The position numbers and the translations under genes are program-made. Under the pieces are notes generated by a model. It was not told where the DNA came from. It ran no database searches and saw only the letters and a list, made by a program, of their open reading frames with translations. Below are positions 7,576 through 16,113 of a stretch of DNA of 64,000 bases, one piece after another. This DNA is from Palsa-744 sp963734815 (GTDB lineage: Bacteria > Actinomycetota > Thermoleophilia > Solirubrobacterales > Solirubrobacteraceae). Location: NCBI GenBank assembly GCA_963734815.1, contig CAVTIH010000002.1, positions 1,736,001-1,800,000 of the forward strand, given 5' to 3'. Positions within the stretch are counted from its first letter, which is position 1. Every line of letters starts with the position of its first letter.

Positions 7576-8249
7576 GGTGTCTTTGGATGATACTCGACGT
7601 GTAGGGCGTCCCGGGCGATTTCGTGTAGTTCGCCGCTGTCTGGTGGCGAGGCGCCCGCCTTGAGGCGATCGGCGAGTGTGCGCGTGACTTTGAGGATCGT
7701 TTCTACGCGATGGTTGGATGCACGCGCATCAAGGTCGCTGGCTTCGGTCTCGGATAGGCCAGTGAGCAGCGCGAGCGCTTGCTGCGCGGCGGTTTCATGG
7801 CCGGTGGCCTGGAACTCGGCGAGGCGGTCCATGAGCACGTCGACGCGCGAAAGGACCTTCGCCGTTCGGCCCGATCTCAATGTGATCTCGGCCACGAGAG
7901 CGTCGGCGTCCAGGTACGCGCTGGGCGCCTCCAGAAGAACGTCGGTGCCCTCCAGGACCCAATGCCGACGATCCGTGGCGGGGACGAATCCAAGTTCGGC
8001 GAGCTTCGCGGCAAGTTCGTCGGGTACCTCCATCACCACGTCGATGTCGTACGTCAGGAACTCCTCGCTGGCGGTCCAAAAGTACACAGCCATGCCTCCG
8101 ACAACGACTGGATGGATGCCGAGGGGGGCGGCGACGGCCTCCACAACGGCAACCACTTCGAGCGTGCGCTCGGCGAGGTCGGTCCCCTGCGCCGCATGGG
8201 CAAGCTCGGCGCGTAGGTTGGACGCCTTGTGTGCGTCGATATCGCTCAC
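7572..8249 (-). CDS. AbiEii-like/minimal nucleotidyltransferase-fold protein
   Basis: A 225-residue cytoplasmic protein with a nucleotidyltransferase core: VVVGGMAVYFWTASEE (the GG motif) then TYDIDVVMEVPDEL (the DxD metal-binding pair) around residues 45-75. Proteins of this sort include AbiEii toxins of type IV abortive-infection/toxin-antitoxin systems, and uncharacterised NTases. The C-terminal third is helical and lacks a recognised domain. It overlaps the 60-residue gene downstream by ATGA. It lies in a stretch rich in toxin-antitoxin genes, which favours a TA or defence role, but the usual upstream AbiEi-type antitoxin is absent. Confidence 0.72.
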   Translation of the reverse strand: MSDIDAHKASNLRAELAHAAQGTDLAERTLEVVAVVEAVAAPLGIHPVVVGGMAVYFWTASEEFLTYDIDVVMEVPDELAAKLAELGFVPATDRRHWVLEGTDVLLEAPSAYLDADALVAEITLRSGRTAKVLSRVDVLMDRLAEFQATGHETAAQQALALLTGLSETEASDLDARASNHRVETILKVTRTLADRLKAGASPPDSGELHEIARDALHVEYHPKTP

Positions 8250-8427
8250 AGAGCCAAGCTAACTATGGCTCCGGAGGCTCGATTCGGGACACCTCTCCCG
8301 CAAAGGCGACGGGCACCTCACCGAGCCTCCTCGCTCAGTGGGCTCCCCTGCCTCCCTGGCCCAGGAGCGAGCGCAGACTGCGTGTGTTGCCTCGTGGAAT
8401 GGGAGCCCGCGATGCGTCTCTACCCGA

Positions 8428-8847
8428 TCAGCCGTCCAGCTCGGTCAGGAGGTGGATGCGGGGGCAGTCAGTGAAGACCGCGTCGTGAGCGACGAGCGCG
8501 ATGGACCAGCGGATCGCAGTGGCCGCGATCCAGAGGTCAGCGTTGTGGTTGCTCTGGTGGAGCGGGTGACCGATGATCCGACACTGATTACGAAGCTCGG
8601 CGACGGTCTCGATGGTGTCGATGTCGATTGGGAGGATGCGCGCTCGCCCGACGAGCCGCGCGAGCTGCTCCGTGCGAGCAGGACCCCACGTTGCCTTCAG
8701 CGCGCCATACCGCGCCTCGGCGACGGTCTGCGGGGCGAGGGCGATCCGCTGTCCGAAGAGGTGCTTCGCGTACCCGGTGGCGAGCGGCGAGCGCTCACGC
8801 AAACGGGCGGTGAAGACGTTCGTGTCGACCAGGACCGTCCCGGTCAA
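8428..8847 (-). CDS. vapC: VapC-type PIN-domain toxin
   Basis: A 139-residue PIN-domain protein, expected to be a Mg-dependent site-specific endoribonuclease. The first catalytic Asp is in TVLVDTNVFTARL, followed by Glu in TVAEARYGAL and the distal acidic residues in NADLWIAATA and LVAHDAVFTDCP. The TTG start at 8847 is selected because it overlaps the antitoxin stop (TTGA) and sits nine residues before the Asp; an upstream ATG at 8877 would lie inside the antitoxin gene. It is coupled to the antitoxin at 8844-9032. Confidence 0.85.
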   Translation of the reverse strand: MTGTVLVDTNVFTARLRERSPLATGYAKHLFGQRIALAPQTVAEARYGALKATWGPARTEQLARLVGRARILPIDIDTIETVAELRNQCRIIGHPLHQSNHNADLWIAATAIRWSIALVAHDAVFTDCPRIHLLTELDG

Positions 8848-9032
8848 TGCTCCAGCGCCGCGGCGAACGTCTCCCATTCCTCTTCTGTCAGGTCGGGGAT
8901 GTCGAAGTGCTCGCCGGGGTCAAGCGGCGCGACGTCAGCCATCAACTCCTCAAGCGGAAGCGGATGCCAAAACAGCGAGTTCGCTTGCTCGATCAGGTCG
9001 TGGTTGGCGGCAGGCTCTGGCATCGTGTTCAT
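8844..9032 (-). CDS. Putative antitoxin partner of the VapC at 8428
   Basis: A 62-residue acidic protein beginning MNTMPEPAANHDLIEQ and ending DLTEEEWETFAAALEH. Its stop overlaps the TTG start of the PIN toxin, the normal antitoxin-toxin order. It lacks an obvious AbrB or ribbon-helix-helix DNA-binding N-terminus; the acidic C-terminal segment with Trp and Phe could be the toxin-neutralising peptide. The ATG at 9032 is used; extension to 9119 adds a basic, unlikely leader. The antitoxin function is inferred from gene order. Confidence 0.65.
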   Translation of the reverse strand: MNTMPEPAANHDLIEQANSLFWHPLPLEELMADVAPLDPGEHFDIPDLTEEEWETFAAALEH

Positions 9033-9488
9033 CTTCAGCCACAGTGTACGACGACGTCGGGGATGCCAGCACACCTGGAGAATTCCCATGATCCTTGACA
9101 CGTGGGGACAACGCCGCACCCCAAGACGTCAGCCGATGGCATCGGCTGATCTTTGAGCCCTTGTTTCCCGAGCAGGCCGGATGGGTTCGGCGCGGTGACA
9201 AGCAGGGCCAGCACGGCGTTGTTGGAGTAGCCGGCAAGCTCCTGAGTTGCTGACACCCTCATGCGTCTGGGTGCCACGGGCGTCGCGCCGCCCGACCACG
9301 ACGGGTCCGGCCACCTCGTCAAGCAGCTCGCTACAGCCGCCTGAACGGTTTCGAGCGGCTTCCTGCACCAGCGCATCGGAGCCTCCGGGTGATCATTCGT
9401 GTGAGTCGGCTGGCTCCCCCGCGCATGGGCGCGGGGCTCCCGTGCCCCGCGACGGCGCGATTCGTAACCCATCCTGCCGCTGAGTGAC
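9033..9488. other. Gene-poor stretch between TA locus and gene remnants
   Basis: No credible intact gene is seen on either strand. A perfect 8-bp inverted repeat CCCCGCGC/GCGCGGGG with a 4-base loop (ATGG) lies at about 9419-9438, and a 16-mer repeated at 9630-9645 lies at 9444-9459. The rest looks like degenerated coding DNA. Confidence 0.5.
9444..9459. repeat. 16-bp direct repeat GCCCCGCGACGGCGCG, copy 1
   Basis: An identical copy is at 9630-9645. The second copy is the core of a 7-bp inverted repeat (CCGCGCC/GGCGCGG, 9626-9646). The two copies flank the DUF2283-like remnant, so they may mark a rearrangement or be structured intergenic elements. Two copies are too few to call a CRISPR array. 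Confidence 0.6.
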
Positions 9489-9545
9489 CCCACGCTCGTC
9501 ATAGTGGTTGTGGTCGAAGGTGATGCCAGCGATCGTGAGGTTCAT
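9489..9545 (-). pseudogene. 5' fragment of a DUF2283-like gene
   Basis: The ATG at 9545 starts a peptide MNLTIAGITFDHNHYDERG that resembles the first strand-turn-strand of small DUF2283-type proteins, which normally continue as GDVLYLH... for about 60-90 residues. Here the similarity stops abruptly after the Gly and the frame continues with unrelated sequence. The assignment rests on recalled family patterns, so confidence is moderate. Confidence 0.4.
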
Positions 9546-9629
9546 GGCTTGAGTTGTATGGTTCTTCTGTACCAGAGCGTCATGGCCCAGAGCGTGATGA
9601 CCCACGCCGATTGGGCGCGATGCCTCCGC

Positions 9630-9645
9630 GCCCCGCGACGGCGCG
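9630..9645. repeat. 16-bp direct repeat GCCCCGCGACGGCGCG, copy 2
   Basis: Identical to 9444-9459. Here it sits within CCGCGCC-CCGCGAC-GGCGCGG (9626-9646), a perfect 7-bp stem with a 7-base loop. Confidence 0.6.
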
Positions 9646-9663
9646 GTGTCTGATGCGCTCCAG

Positions 9664-9880
9664 CTACACGCGCCTGAGGATGGCTATGAATTCATAGCCG
9701 TTGGGCCGTAGTCCCTCGATTACGAATGGAAGTTGCAGCTCGCCACGCGCATATTCCAATAGAGCTCTGAACTCCCGCGGTGCCCAGACGTGAAAGTGGA
9801 TGGAGTAGTCGCTCTGCTCGAGTTCCTGCACGCGTGCCGCAATGTCGGCGGCTGGACCCGGGACGGAGTCCGGCGTTTAG
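9664..9880 (-). pseudogene. C-terminal fragment of a SAM-dependent methyltransferase
   Basis: Minus-strand frame ending at the TAG at 9664-9666 reads YSIHFHVWAPREFRALLEY and ends EGLRPNGYEFIAILRRV. This is the typical C-terminus of class I methyltransferases found in surface-glycan clusters, the same kind as the gene at 16114. There is an in-frame stop at the 5' side (about 9881) and no SAM-binding N-terminal half, so the gene is truncated. The neighbouring GT-C-like gene begins on the opposite strand at the truncation point, consistent with a rearrangement breakpoint. Confidence 0.65.
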
Positions 9881-9914
9881 GATCCGACCACCTTGCAGAC
9901 TATTGTCCCTGGCT

Positions 9915-11609
9915 GTGATTCCCGATGGCGCCAAGAGACTCGTCAGCAGTGGGTTGGTGAGCGAGGGACGCACGCGCGAACGCGCCACCGCCTTCTATGC
10001 GTGGCGGCGGGACCTCCTGGAGTGGCTCTCGCCTTGGCTGCCGGTGGTGCTCGGCGGACTCGGTGCGCTGGTGGTGCTGGTGCGCCTGCCGCACATCATC
10101 GGAGTGCTGTACACCGACGGCGATGTCGCCTCTGCGCCGGTGATCGCCACATTGATCGGGCACGCGCCGGGCTCGCGCACGGTGCTGCTCGGCCAATTCC
10201 CCTGGTACGAGTCGCTGTGGTTCATGCGGTTGACCCGTGGTCTACCCGGCCACCGGGAGATCTGGGAGGCCGCCCCGGTTGCATTCACCGCCCTCGGCTA
10301 CGGCCTGGTGGTCGTCTGCGCCTGGGTGTGCTTCGGGCGAACCCGGGCGTTGCTGGTGGCTGCACTGCTCGCGGGCACGACGGTGTCGCTGCGCAAGACC
10401 CTCTTCACGATGGACTTCCATGGCTCGCTCGTGGTCCACGACTGTGTGTTGCTCGCCGCGCTCGTGCTGGTGCTCCGTGTGCGGCTGAGCGGCTGGGCCC
10501 TGGGGGCGCTCGCGGTGCTGGTCGGCGCGATCACCGCATTGGGGGTCGCCGCGGACAAGACGATGTTCATCGCCGGGATCGTCCCGTTGCTGCTCGCCGG
10601 CATCCTGCTTTGGGCGCGGACGAGGAGAGCGCGAGAGCGCCGAGTAGCGTTGTTTGTGCTCGGGGTGTGTGCGATCGCGGTGCTCGGCGGGGAGTTGGCG
10701 GTGGCGGCGATGCACAACGATCGCGTCACCGCGACGGGATACACGGTGTCGTTCGTCGCGCCCGAACATCTCATCGCGAACCTCGAAATCTTCATCAACG
10801 CGTTCGCCTACCTGGTGGGCGGCAACTTCTTCGGCGCCCCCGCGGGCGCCACCGGCTTCCTGATGTTCGCGGCGGCCGCGCTTGGCTTCGCGGCGCTGTT
10901 CGCGGTCGCGCGCTGGCTATGGCGCCGTGCCCCCGCGCTGCTCGTTTGCCCCAGCGAGGAGGAGTCCCCACAAGCGGCGGCGAGCGTGGGCTACATCGTC
11001 TTCTGGGCGCTAGTGCTGATCTGTCTCACGGGAGGCTTCATGTTGTCAAGCAGCCCAATCAACTTCATCTCGGCGCGCTACATCGCCGCCGACTTCGTCG
11101 CACTCGCTGCCTTGCTGCCGGTGCTCGCCCCGCTCGAGCGTCGCGCTGCACATATCGTTGTGGCGCTCGCGATCTCGCTGTTCCTCGCGCTCGGCCTGTA
11201 CTTCGACATAAGCGAAATCACCGGTCCAGCGAGCGCCTACCCTTACCCTAACGGCCGCACCATGGGCGCAATCGAGCGCTACCTCCTCGCCCACGGCGCC
11301 ACGCACGGCTACGCCCCCTATTGGGACGCGGCCGACGTGACGTGGGGTACCCACCTGCGCATCCAGGCCTACCCGCTCACCGGGTGCGCGACGCCGCTCG
11401 GCGTTTGCCCGATGCCACTCAACCAGATCTCGAGCTGGTATTCGCCGAGCGGCACGCGCGCCTCGTTCCTGCTGACCGATTCGAGCACCACCAGCAACAT
11501 CCCCGTCCCCGGCTCGTTCGGCACGCCCGTCGCACAGACGCTCTTCGGCAGCGTGCACGTCTACGTGTACGACCACGATGTGGCGGGGGTGCTGAGCTCG
11601 GGTGGGTGA
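9915..11609 (+). CDS. Polytopic membrane protein, GT-C glycosyltransferase-like
   Basis: A ~564-residue integral membrane protein. About ten hydrophobic segments run from residue ~35 to ~440, followed by a ~130-residue soluble C-terminal domain (AIERYLLAHGATHGYAPYWDAADV...). An early loop has YTDGDVASAP, where acidic residues after the first TM match the catalytic position of GT-C enzymes that use polyprenyl-phosphate sugars. Its place in a glycan cluster supports a role in lipid-linked sugar transfer on the outer face. GTG 9915 is the chosen start; a frame open from 9780 would overlap the methyltransferase remnant, and GTG 9957 is another option. The 3' end overlaps the opposite-strand gene by ~49 bp. 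Confidence 0.72.
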   Translation: MIPDGAKRLVSSGLVSEGRTRERATAFYAWRRDLLEWLSPWLPVVLGGLGALVVLVRLPHIIGVLYTDGDVASAPVIATLIGHAPGSRTVLLGQFPWYESLWFMRLTRGLPGHREIWEAAPVAFTALGYGLVVVCAWVCFGRTRALLVAALLAGTTVSLRKTLFTMDFHGSLVVHDCVLLAALVLVLRVRLSGWALGALAVLVGAITALGVAADKTMFIAGIVPLLLAGILLWARTRRARERRVALFVLGVCAIAVLGGELAVAAMHNDRVTATGYTVSFVAPEHLIANLEIFINAFAYLVGGNFFGAPAGATGFLMFAAAALGFAALFAVARWLWRRAPALLVCPSEEESPQAAASVGYIVFWALVLICLTGGFMLSSSPINFISARYIAADFVALAALLPVLAPLERRAAHIVVALAISLFLALGLYFDISEITGPASAYPYPNGRTMGAIERYLLAHGATHGYAPYWDAADVTWGTHLRIQAYPLTGCATPLGVCPMPLNQISSWYSPSGTRASFLLTDSSTTSNIPVPGSFGTPVAQTLFGSVHVYVYDHDVAGVLSSGG

Positions 11610-12433
11610 CCCCACGCATCGCGCGAGAGTTGTCGACGCAGTCGTGGAGAGGCCCGTTCCCAGTCGCGTGTGCGGTTGTCGGCGATGAGCAGGTTGCGCT
11701 GGCCCCCGGCGCGGTAGGTGGCGCTGGCTGCCCACTCCTCGATGTCGTAGGCGCGGGAGTCGCGGCCGACGACGACGGGACGCAGACCCCGCTCGGTGAT
11801 CTGGCGGGTGAAGCTGTGTGGGCCGCTCTCAAGCAGATAGGTGTCACGCTTGTCGGTGGCTCGCTCAAAGCCGGTTTCGAGTAGCAGCGTGCGGTCGAGC
11901 ATGAATGCGGTGGTGCGGATGTGGGGGTTGGGAAAGCGCGGGTAGTCGCGTCGTGCACGTGGGAGCATCGCGAGTTGGTAAAGCCAGTACACGGGCTTGC
12001 CGCGAATCCACTCTGCCTGGCTCTCCCAGCTTCCGGTCGCGCCAGCGACCCCCACGTTCGCATCGTCCAATGCCTGGGAGAGCTGCCCGAGCCAGTCGTC
12101 TGCGACGATCGTACTGTAGGAGTTCAGGAAGCACACACGCTCGTGCTCCAGTTGGCGGGCGGCCAACCCGTAGGCGGGGAGGTCCAGCATAGGGCGCTCC
12201 AGCTCGATCAGCCGGTGCTCGTAATCGCCCAGCTCCGCCAGCAAGGAGGTACGCAACGCCTCGCCCCCGGCGGAGCCGCCGTCTGCGTTGACCGGCTCAT
12301 TGCGCTCCGCTCCGTTGAGCACAACGATCAGCTGGTGCTTGGCACCCGCAGGGTGGTGGTGGTAGGAGCGCAGGAATTCGCGCAGCGGCGCGAGGCCGAG
12401 CGGGGCCCACGCTAGGTAGACGAGGCCGATCAT
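11561..12433 (-). CDS. Glycosyltransferase-like protein, paralogue of the 12430 gene
   Basis: A 290-residue protein homologous along its length to the upstream neighbour: both begin with a short beta strand and LAWAPLGLAPLREFLRSY / LVWGPFGPLPLRRFVKSY, both have ERVCFLNSYS / KRLCFLNSHS before a DDWL/PDWL motif, VAGATGSW, and end with NLLIADNRT / NLLIADNQT. The FLNS(Y/H)S...DW block resembles the acceptor/metal region of GT-A enzymes, so a glycosyltransferase role is inferred. The ATG at 12433 overlaps the neighbour's stop (ATGA), indicating one transcript. The frame extends upstream to 12622 but inside the neighbour. The family has no well-known function. Confidence 0.7.
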   Translation of the reverse strand: MIGLVYLAWAPLGLAPLREFLRSYHHHPAGAKHQLIVVLNGAERNEPVNADGGSAGGEALRTSLLAELGDYEHRLIELERPMLDLPAYGLAARQLEHERVCFLNSYSTIVADDWLGQLSQALDDANVGVAGATGSWESQAEWIRGKPVYWLYQLAMLPRARRDYPRFPNPHIRTTAFMLDRTLLLETGFERATDKRDTYLLESGPHSFTRQITERGLRPVVVGRDSRAYDIEEWAASATYRAGGQRNLLIADNRTRDWERASPRLRRQLSRDAWGHPPELSTPATSWSYT

Positions 12434-13425
12434 CGGCTCGATATCGGCTCCCTGCCGCGTAAAGCTCCATTCGGAGGCGACGGATCGGCCTGCGGTCCCC
12501 AGGCGAACCCCGAGAGCAGCCGTCGACGATCGAGTCCGCCAACCGAGTAGGAGCGCGTTTGGTTGTCGGCGATCAGCAAGTTCTCCTGGTCGCCCTGCCA
12601 GAGGGTACGGCTGAGTGGCCATTGTTCGTGATCGTAGGTAGCTCCATCGCTTGCGACGACGAGGGTGCCCAGTCCCATCGCCTGCACCTGGCGGGTGAGG
12701 CTGTGGCGGCCGTTCTCCAGGCGGTAGGCATCCATCTTCGTCTCGATTCGGCGGATGCGTACTCTGTCGAACGTTGCTCGCTTGGCCATGAATGCGTTGG
12801 TGCGCAGGTGATGGGCGGGGAAACCCTCGAAGCCGAGAATCTGGATGGGCATGTCCGGGAGCGTCCGCAGCTTGGCGCGCAGCGAATCGCCCAATGTACG
12901 TCTCACGAGCTCGGGGGAATCCGAGACGGGTATGCCATCACGTTCAAGCTCGATTGCAAGGAACTGCTCGCGCGCGATCCTGCGCTCAGGAATGTAGCCC
13001 CGGTAGGGGGTGGGTAGGAAGTAGGAGTGCAGGACCCACGACCGGGTGCTTGCCCATGAACCGGTGGCGCCGACGAGCCCCGAGCGTGGCTGATCGAGCG
13101 CCCGGTCGAGCTTGGCCAGCCAATCAGGCGAGAGGATCTCGCTGTGGGAGTTCAAGAAGCATAGGCGCTTGTGCTCCAACCGGCTAGCGGCCTGCGCATA
13201 GGCGGCGAGGTCTTGTACAGGCTTGGCGAGATCGATGACTCGGTGGGGTACTCCGTCCAGTTCCGCGAGTAGCTCGGGCCGCTGGTGCTCGGCTACGTTA
13301 TTGAGGAGGATTACCAGCTCGTGCTTTGTGCCGGCAGGGTGCTCGCGGTAGGACTTCACGAACCTGCGTAGTGGCAGCGGCCCAAACGGACCCCACACCA
13401 AGTGCACGACTGCGATTACTGCCAC
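12430..13425 (-). CDS. Glycosyltransferase-like protein, first of a tandem paralogous pair
   Basis: A 331-residue protein with a GT-A-like plan: AVVHLVWGPFGPLPLRRFV at the N-terminus, HELVILLNN, then LCFLNSHSEILSPDW around residue 95 and GLVGATGSWAS at ~120. A ~50-residue insertion (IPERRIAREQFLAIELERDG and following) is missing from its paralogue downstream. The GTG start at 13425 has an AAAGGGA ribosome-binding site. It lies in the minus-strand glycan cluster between the GT2 gene and its paralogue. The glycosyltransferase assignment is inference from motif spacing and context. Confidence 0.7.
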   Translation of the reverse strand: MAVIAVVHLVWGPFGPLPLRRFVKSYREHPAGTKHELVILLNNVAEHQRPELLAELDGVPHRVIDLAKPVQDLAAYAQAASRLEHKRLCFLNSHSEILSPDWLAKLDRALDQPRSGLVGATGSWASTRSWVLHSYFLPTPYRGYIPERRIAREQFLAIELERDGIPVSDSPELVRRTLGDSLRAKLRTLPDMPIQILGFEGFPAHHLRTNAFMAKRATFDRVRIRRIETKMDAYRLENGRHSLTRQVQAMGLGTLVVASDGATYDHEQWPLSRTLWQGDQENLLIADNQTRSYSVGGLDRRRLLSGFAWGPQADPSPPNGALRGREPISSR

Positions 13426-13510
13426 CGTTGTCCCTTTCCATTCTCATTTTGGCCACCGTACATTTTGGCGTTGCTCCTGAACGCAGGGATTCCGTTGAAG
13501 GTCTGGAGAC

Positions 13511-14491
13511 TCAACACGCCCACTCCCGCACCAGCTGTTCGAGCTCAGCGCCGTCTATCACTCGTCGTCTCTGGATTTCCCTCCGAGCACGCAGCCAATG
13601 GGGTGCGCCGCGAAACAGATCAACCAGCGCTTGCATATGCACCGCTAGGCCCCCGGCGCGTGCGCTGCGAGCCAGGAGATGCAACTGGGCCCATGCGATC
13701 CTCGGCGCGTTCCTGAGAAGGAAAGCCAGTGGCATATCCTTGAGCAGTAAGGCCAGCAGGTTGCGACGGAGCAGAAGCAGATAGCGTGGGTCAAGCTCTC
13801 CCCCAGTGGTAGCGCTGCCCATGTGGTAGGCAATCGCGCTCGGCACATAGCGGCAGCGATGGCTGAGCAGCTGCGCGCGCATCCCCCAGTCGGCGTCCTC
13901 GAAGTAGGCGTAGAAGGACTCGTCGAAAGGTCCTACGGCAGCGAGCGCGGTAGACCGATAGAGGGCCGCGCCAGCGGTTGGTGCGAACACATACTCTCCG
14001 CGGTCGTACTGGCCACGGTCGGGCTCGCCGTGGCCGCGTCTGCCGGCGATGCCCGCACGAGTAAAGATGTCGCCCGCGCCATCGAGCTCGTCGCGGCGCC
14101 AATAGTTGAGCAGCTTGCACGATGCTGAACTGGCCTCGGGGTGGCGCTCCAGCGCGGCGACCAGCTCTCCCAGCCAGTCGGGGTCCAGCTCGATGTCGTT
14201 GTTGAGTAGAGCGACCAACTCACTCTGGGCGGCACGCACGGCGATGTTGAGAGCGGCAGCCACGCCAACGTTCGCGGCCCCAGTGCTCACAACACGGACC
14301 TCGGGATGCTGTTCGCGCAGATAAGCGACGGAGCCGTCGGTGGAGCAATCGTCAACCACCATGATCTCGAAGTCTCGGTAGTTCTGTGCTGCGAGCGAGG
14401 GAAGCACCACCTCCAGCAGGTGACGGCCGTTGTAATTGAGGACCGCAACGGAGACCATAGATGGGCTTGGATTGTGCTCTGGGGTAGTCAT
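13511..14491 (-). CDS. Family 2 glycosyltransferase (rhamnosyltransferase-like)
   Basis: A 326-residue GT2 enzyme. Motifs in order: VSVAVLNYNGRHLLEVVLPSL, IMVVDDCSTDGSVAYL, AANVGVAAALNIAV, LVALLNNDIELDPDWL (metal-binding NDD/DxD block near residue 100), GAALYRSTALAAVGPFDESFYAYFEDADWGMRA (acceptor/base region with the ED pair) and a helical C-terminus. This layout is typical of rhamnosyl- or galactofuranosyl-transferases that extend surface polysaccharide. The ATG at 14491 overlaps the flippase stop by ATGA; an upstream open frame to 15028 lies inside the flippase gene and is rejected. Confidence 0.9.
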   Translation of the reverse strand: MTTPEHNPSPSMVSVAVLNYNGRHLLEVVLPSLAAQNYRDFEIMVVDDCSTDGSVAYLREQHPEVRVVSTGAANVGVAAALNIAVRAAQSELVALLNNDIELDPDWLGELVAALERHPEASSASCKLLNYWRRDELDGAGDIFTRAGIAGRRGHGEPDRGQYDRGEYVFAPTAGAALYRSTALAAVGPFDESFYAYFEDADWGMRAQLLSHRCRYVPSAIAYHMGSATTGGELDPRYLLLLRRNLLALLLKDMPLAFLLRNAPRIAWAQLHLLARSARAGGLAVHMQALVDLFRGAPHWLRARREIQRRRVIDGAELEQLVREWAC

Positions 14492-15978
14492 CGCACGCGA
14501 AGCACCGCACCTCTCACGCCGCGGAGCAGCTCGTTCAGCTCGGAGGGGAGCCGCCGGCAGAGTGCGAGGACCGCAAGGTAGACGCCGGTCGCAACGATCG
14601 CCCCAATGATTGGCTGGATCGGCAGCAGCAGGCCAGCGGCGGTGGCGGCGCATCCTGCGAGCGCCGCCACCGGGACAATACTCACCGGAAGGCGGGCGTC
14701 CGGTAGCGCGCGGATTAGGATCAGCGCCGAGACCAGCCCGAGGCCGGTCTCGCCGGCCAGCACGGCCAGAGCTCCTCCACGCGCGCCCAGCTCGGGTGCG
14801 AGCAGCAGGGTGACCGTGGCGGAGACTACAAGGGCCATCAGATTGGCGATCAACACCGGCCGGAACCGCCCCATAGTGAGCAGTGGGAAGCCGCATGCCA
14901 TCGCCGTGAAGTTGCCGACCAAAGAGAGTGCCTGGATACGCAGGACGACAATTGCGGGATCGGCTTTGTGGCCGCCGAGCACGTGAATGCCAAAGGTGGC
15001 CCCAACCTCGACGCAGACCACGAGCCATGTCGCCATCAGCACCGAGAGCTCGAACAGTCGCCCGCTGGTGCGGGCGAAGCGGGCACGATCGTTGTGTACG
15101 GTGCGCACTAGGATCGGAAAGATCGGCGCAATGACCATCCCGGGCACACCGATCAGGACTTCCATGATCCGGAAGGAGATCGCGAAGTACCCCGTCTGCA
15201 CGGCGGCCGCGATCAGCGACATTGCCACGATCGCGACCCGGAGGTAGACGATGTTGACGGCGCTGATCGTCGCCCAGGGGATCGACTCACGCAACAGATG
15301 CCACCAATGTCCGACGTGGAAGGACGGCTTCAGCGGGGTGTAGCGAACGACGAGCGGGATCGTGACGGCGAGTGACACCGCCGCCGCTGGAATCGCGATA
15401 GCGAGCAGCGGGACGATGCCGGCGCCGGAGAGCACCAGCGCGACGATCAGGGCGACGCTCACGCCCTGACGCAGCAATTCGATCGCGGAGGCCCAACCGA
15501 AGCGCAGCCGGCTCTGGAGCGTCATCGAGAGCAGGCTTTGCAGCAGCTGCAGCACCAGACCCGCGCCTGCAAGCACCGTGCCTATCACCATCGCGGTGCT
15601 GTAGCCGGCCACGGCTGCGAATACCACGATCAGGGCAACGCCTGTGAGCGTGAGCAGCAGGCGAATGCCGATCGCGGAGCGCATCATGCCCCGCCGTTGC
15701 TCGTCGCCAAGCGTGGCGAAGCCACGCAGCACGATGGTGTTCAGCCCGCCCTCGGTGAAGCCGGCGACGATCGTGACCAGCGCGAGCACCGTCATGTAAT
15801 GCCCGAATTCGACTTCCCCGAGGTGCCGCACCAGCAGCGGGGCGGAGATGACGGAGAGCAACAGTCCGGTGACGTAGGCTCCGGTACGCACGGCGCTGCC
15901 CCGTAGCGCAGCGGGCCCGGCCTGGGCGGTGTCGAGCACGTTCTCGGTCGTCGCTGGCTCAGCCGTTGCGATTGGCAT
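14488..15978 (-). CDS. Wzx/MATE-like polysaccharide flippase
   Basis: A 496-residue inner-membrane protein with about 12-14 hydrophobic helices and very few charged residues. It starts with VRTGAYVTGLLLSVISAPLLVRHLG, the typical first helix of polysaccharide-specific transport proteins (PST/MVF), and has EGGLNTIVLRGFA soon after. Such proteins translocate undecaprenyl-linked oligosaccharide units to the periplasmic face. The ATG at 15978 is preferred over 16068 because the added residues are Arg-rich. It is the first gene of a minus-strand operon (flippase, GT2, two paralogous GT-like genes), with stop/start overlaps. No Wzy polymerase is obvious, though the membrane protein at 9915 could serve. 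Confidence 0.88.
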   Translation of the reverse strand: MPIATAEPATTENVLDTAQAGPAALRGSAVRTGAYVTGLLLSVISAPLLVRHLGEVEFGHYMTVLALVTIVAGFTEGGLNTIVLRGFATLGDEQRRGMMRSAIGIRLLLTLTGVALIVVFAAVAGYSTAMVIGTVLAGAGLVLQLLQSLLSMTLQSRLRFGWASAIELLRQGVSVALIVALVLSGAGIVPLLAIAIPAAAVSLAVTIPLVVRYTPLKPSFHVGHWWHLLRESIPWATISAVNIVYLRVAIVAMSLIAAAVQTGYFAISFRIMEVLIGVPGMVIAPIFPILVRTVHNDRARFARTSGRLFELSVLMATWLVVCVEVGATFGIHVLGGHKADPAIVVLRIQALSLVGNFTAMACGFPLLTMGRFRPVLIANLMALVVSATVTLLLAPELGARGGALAVLAGETGLGLVSALILIRALPDARLPVSIVPVAALAGCAATAAGLLLPIQPIIGAIVATGVYLAVLALCRRLPSELNELLRGVRGAVLRVR

Positions 15979-16113
15979 CCCCCCAATCTTGCAGCTTGTG
16001 GCGGCGGGGCGCCTCACGCCGGCAGAACGGCGCCGCCCTGCGGTAGGCTGCCAAGCATCGCCGCGCACCCATTCGACAGACGCTTCGCCCGTACCCGGAA
16101 GCGATCACGGGCA

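Noticed and set aside
9419..9645. CRISPR-like GC-rich repeats
   Set aside because: Only two copies of a 16-mer exist, 186 bp apart, without uniform spacers or cas genes.
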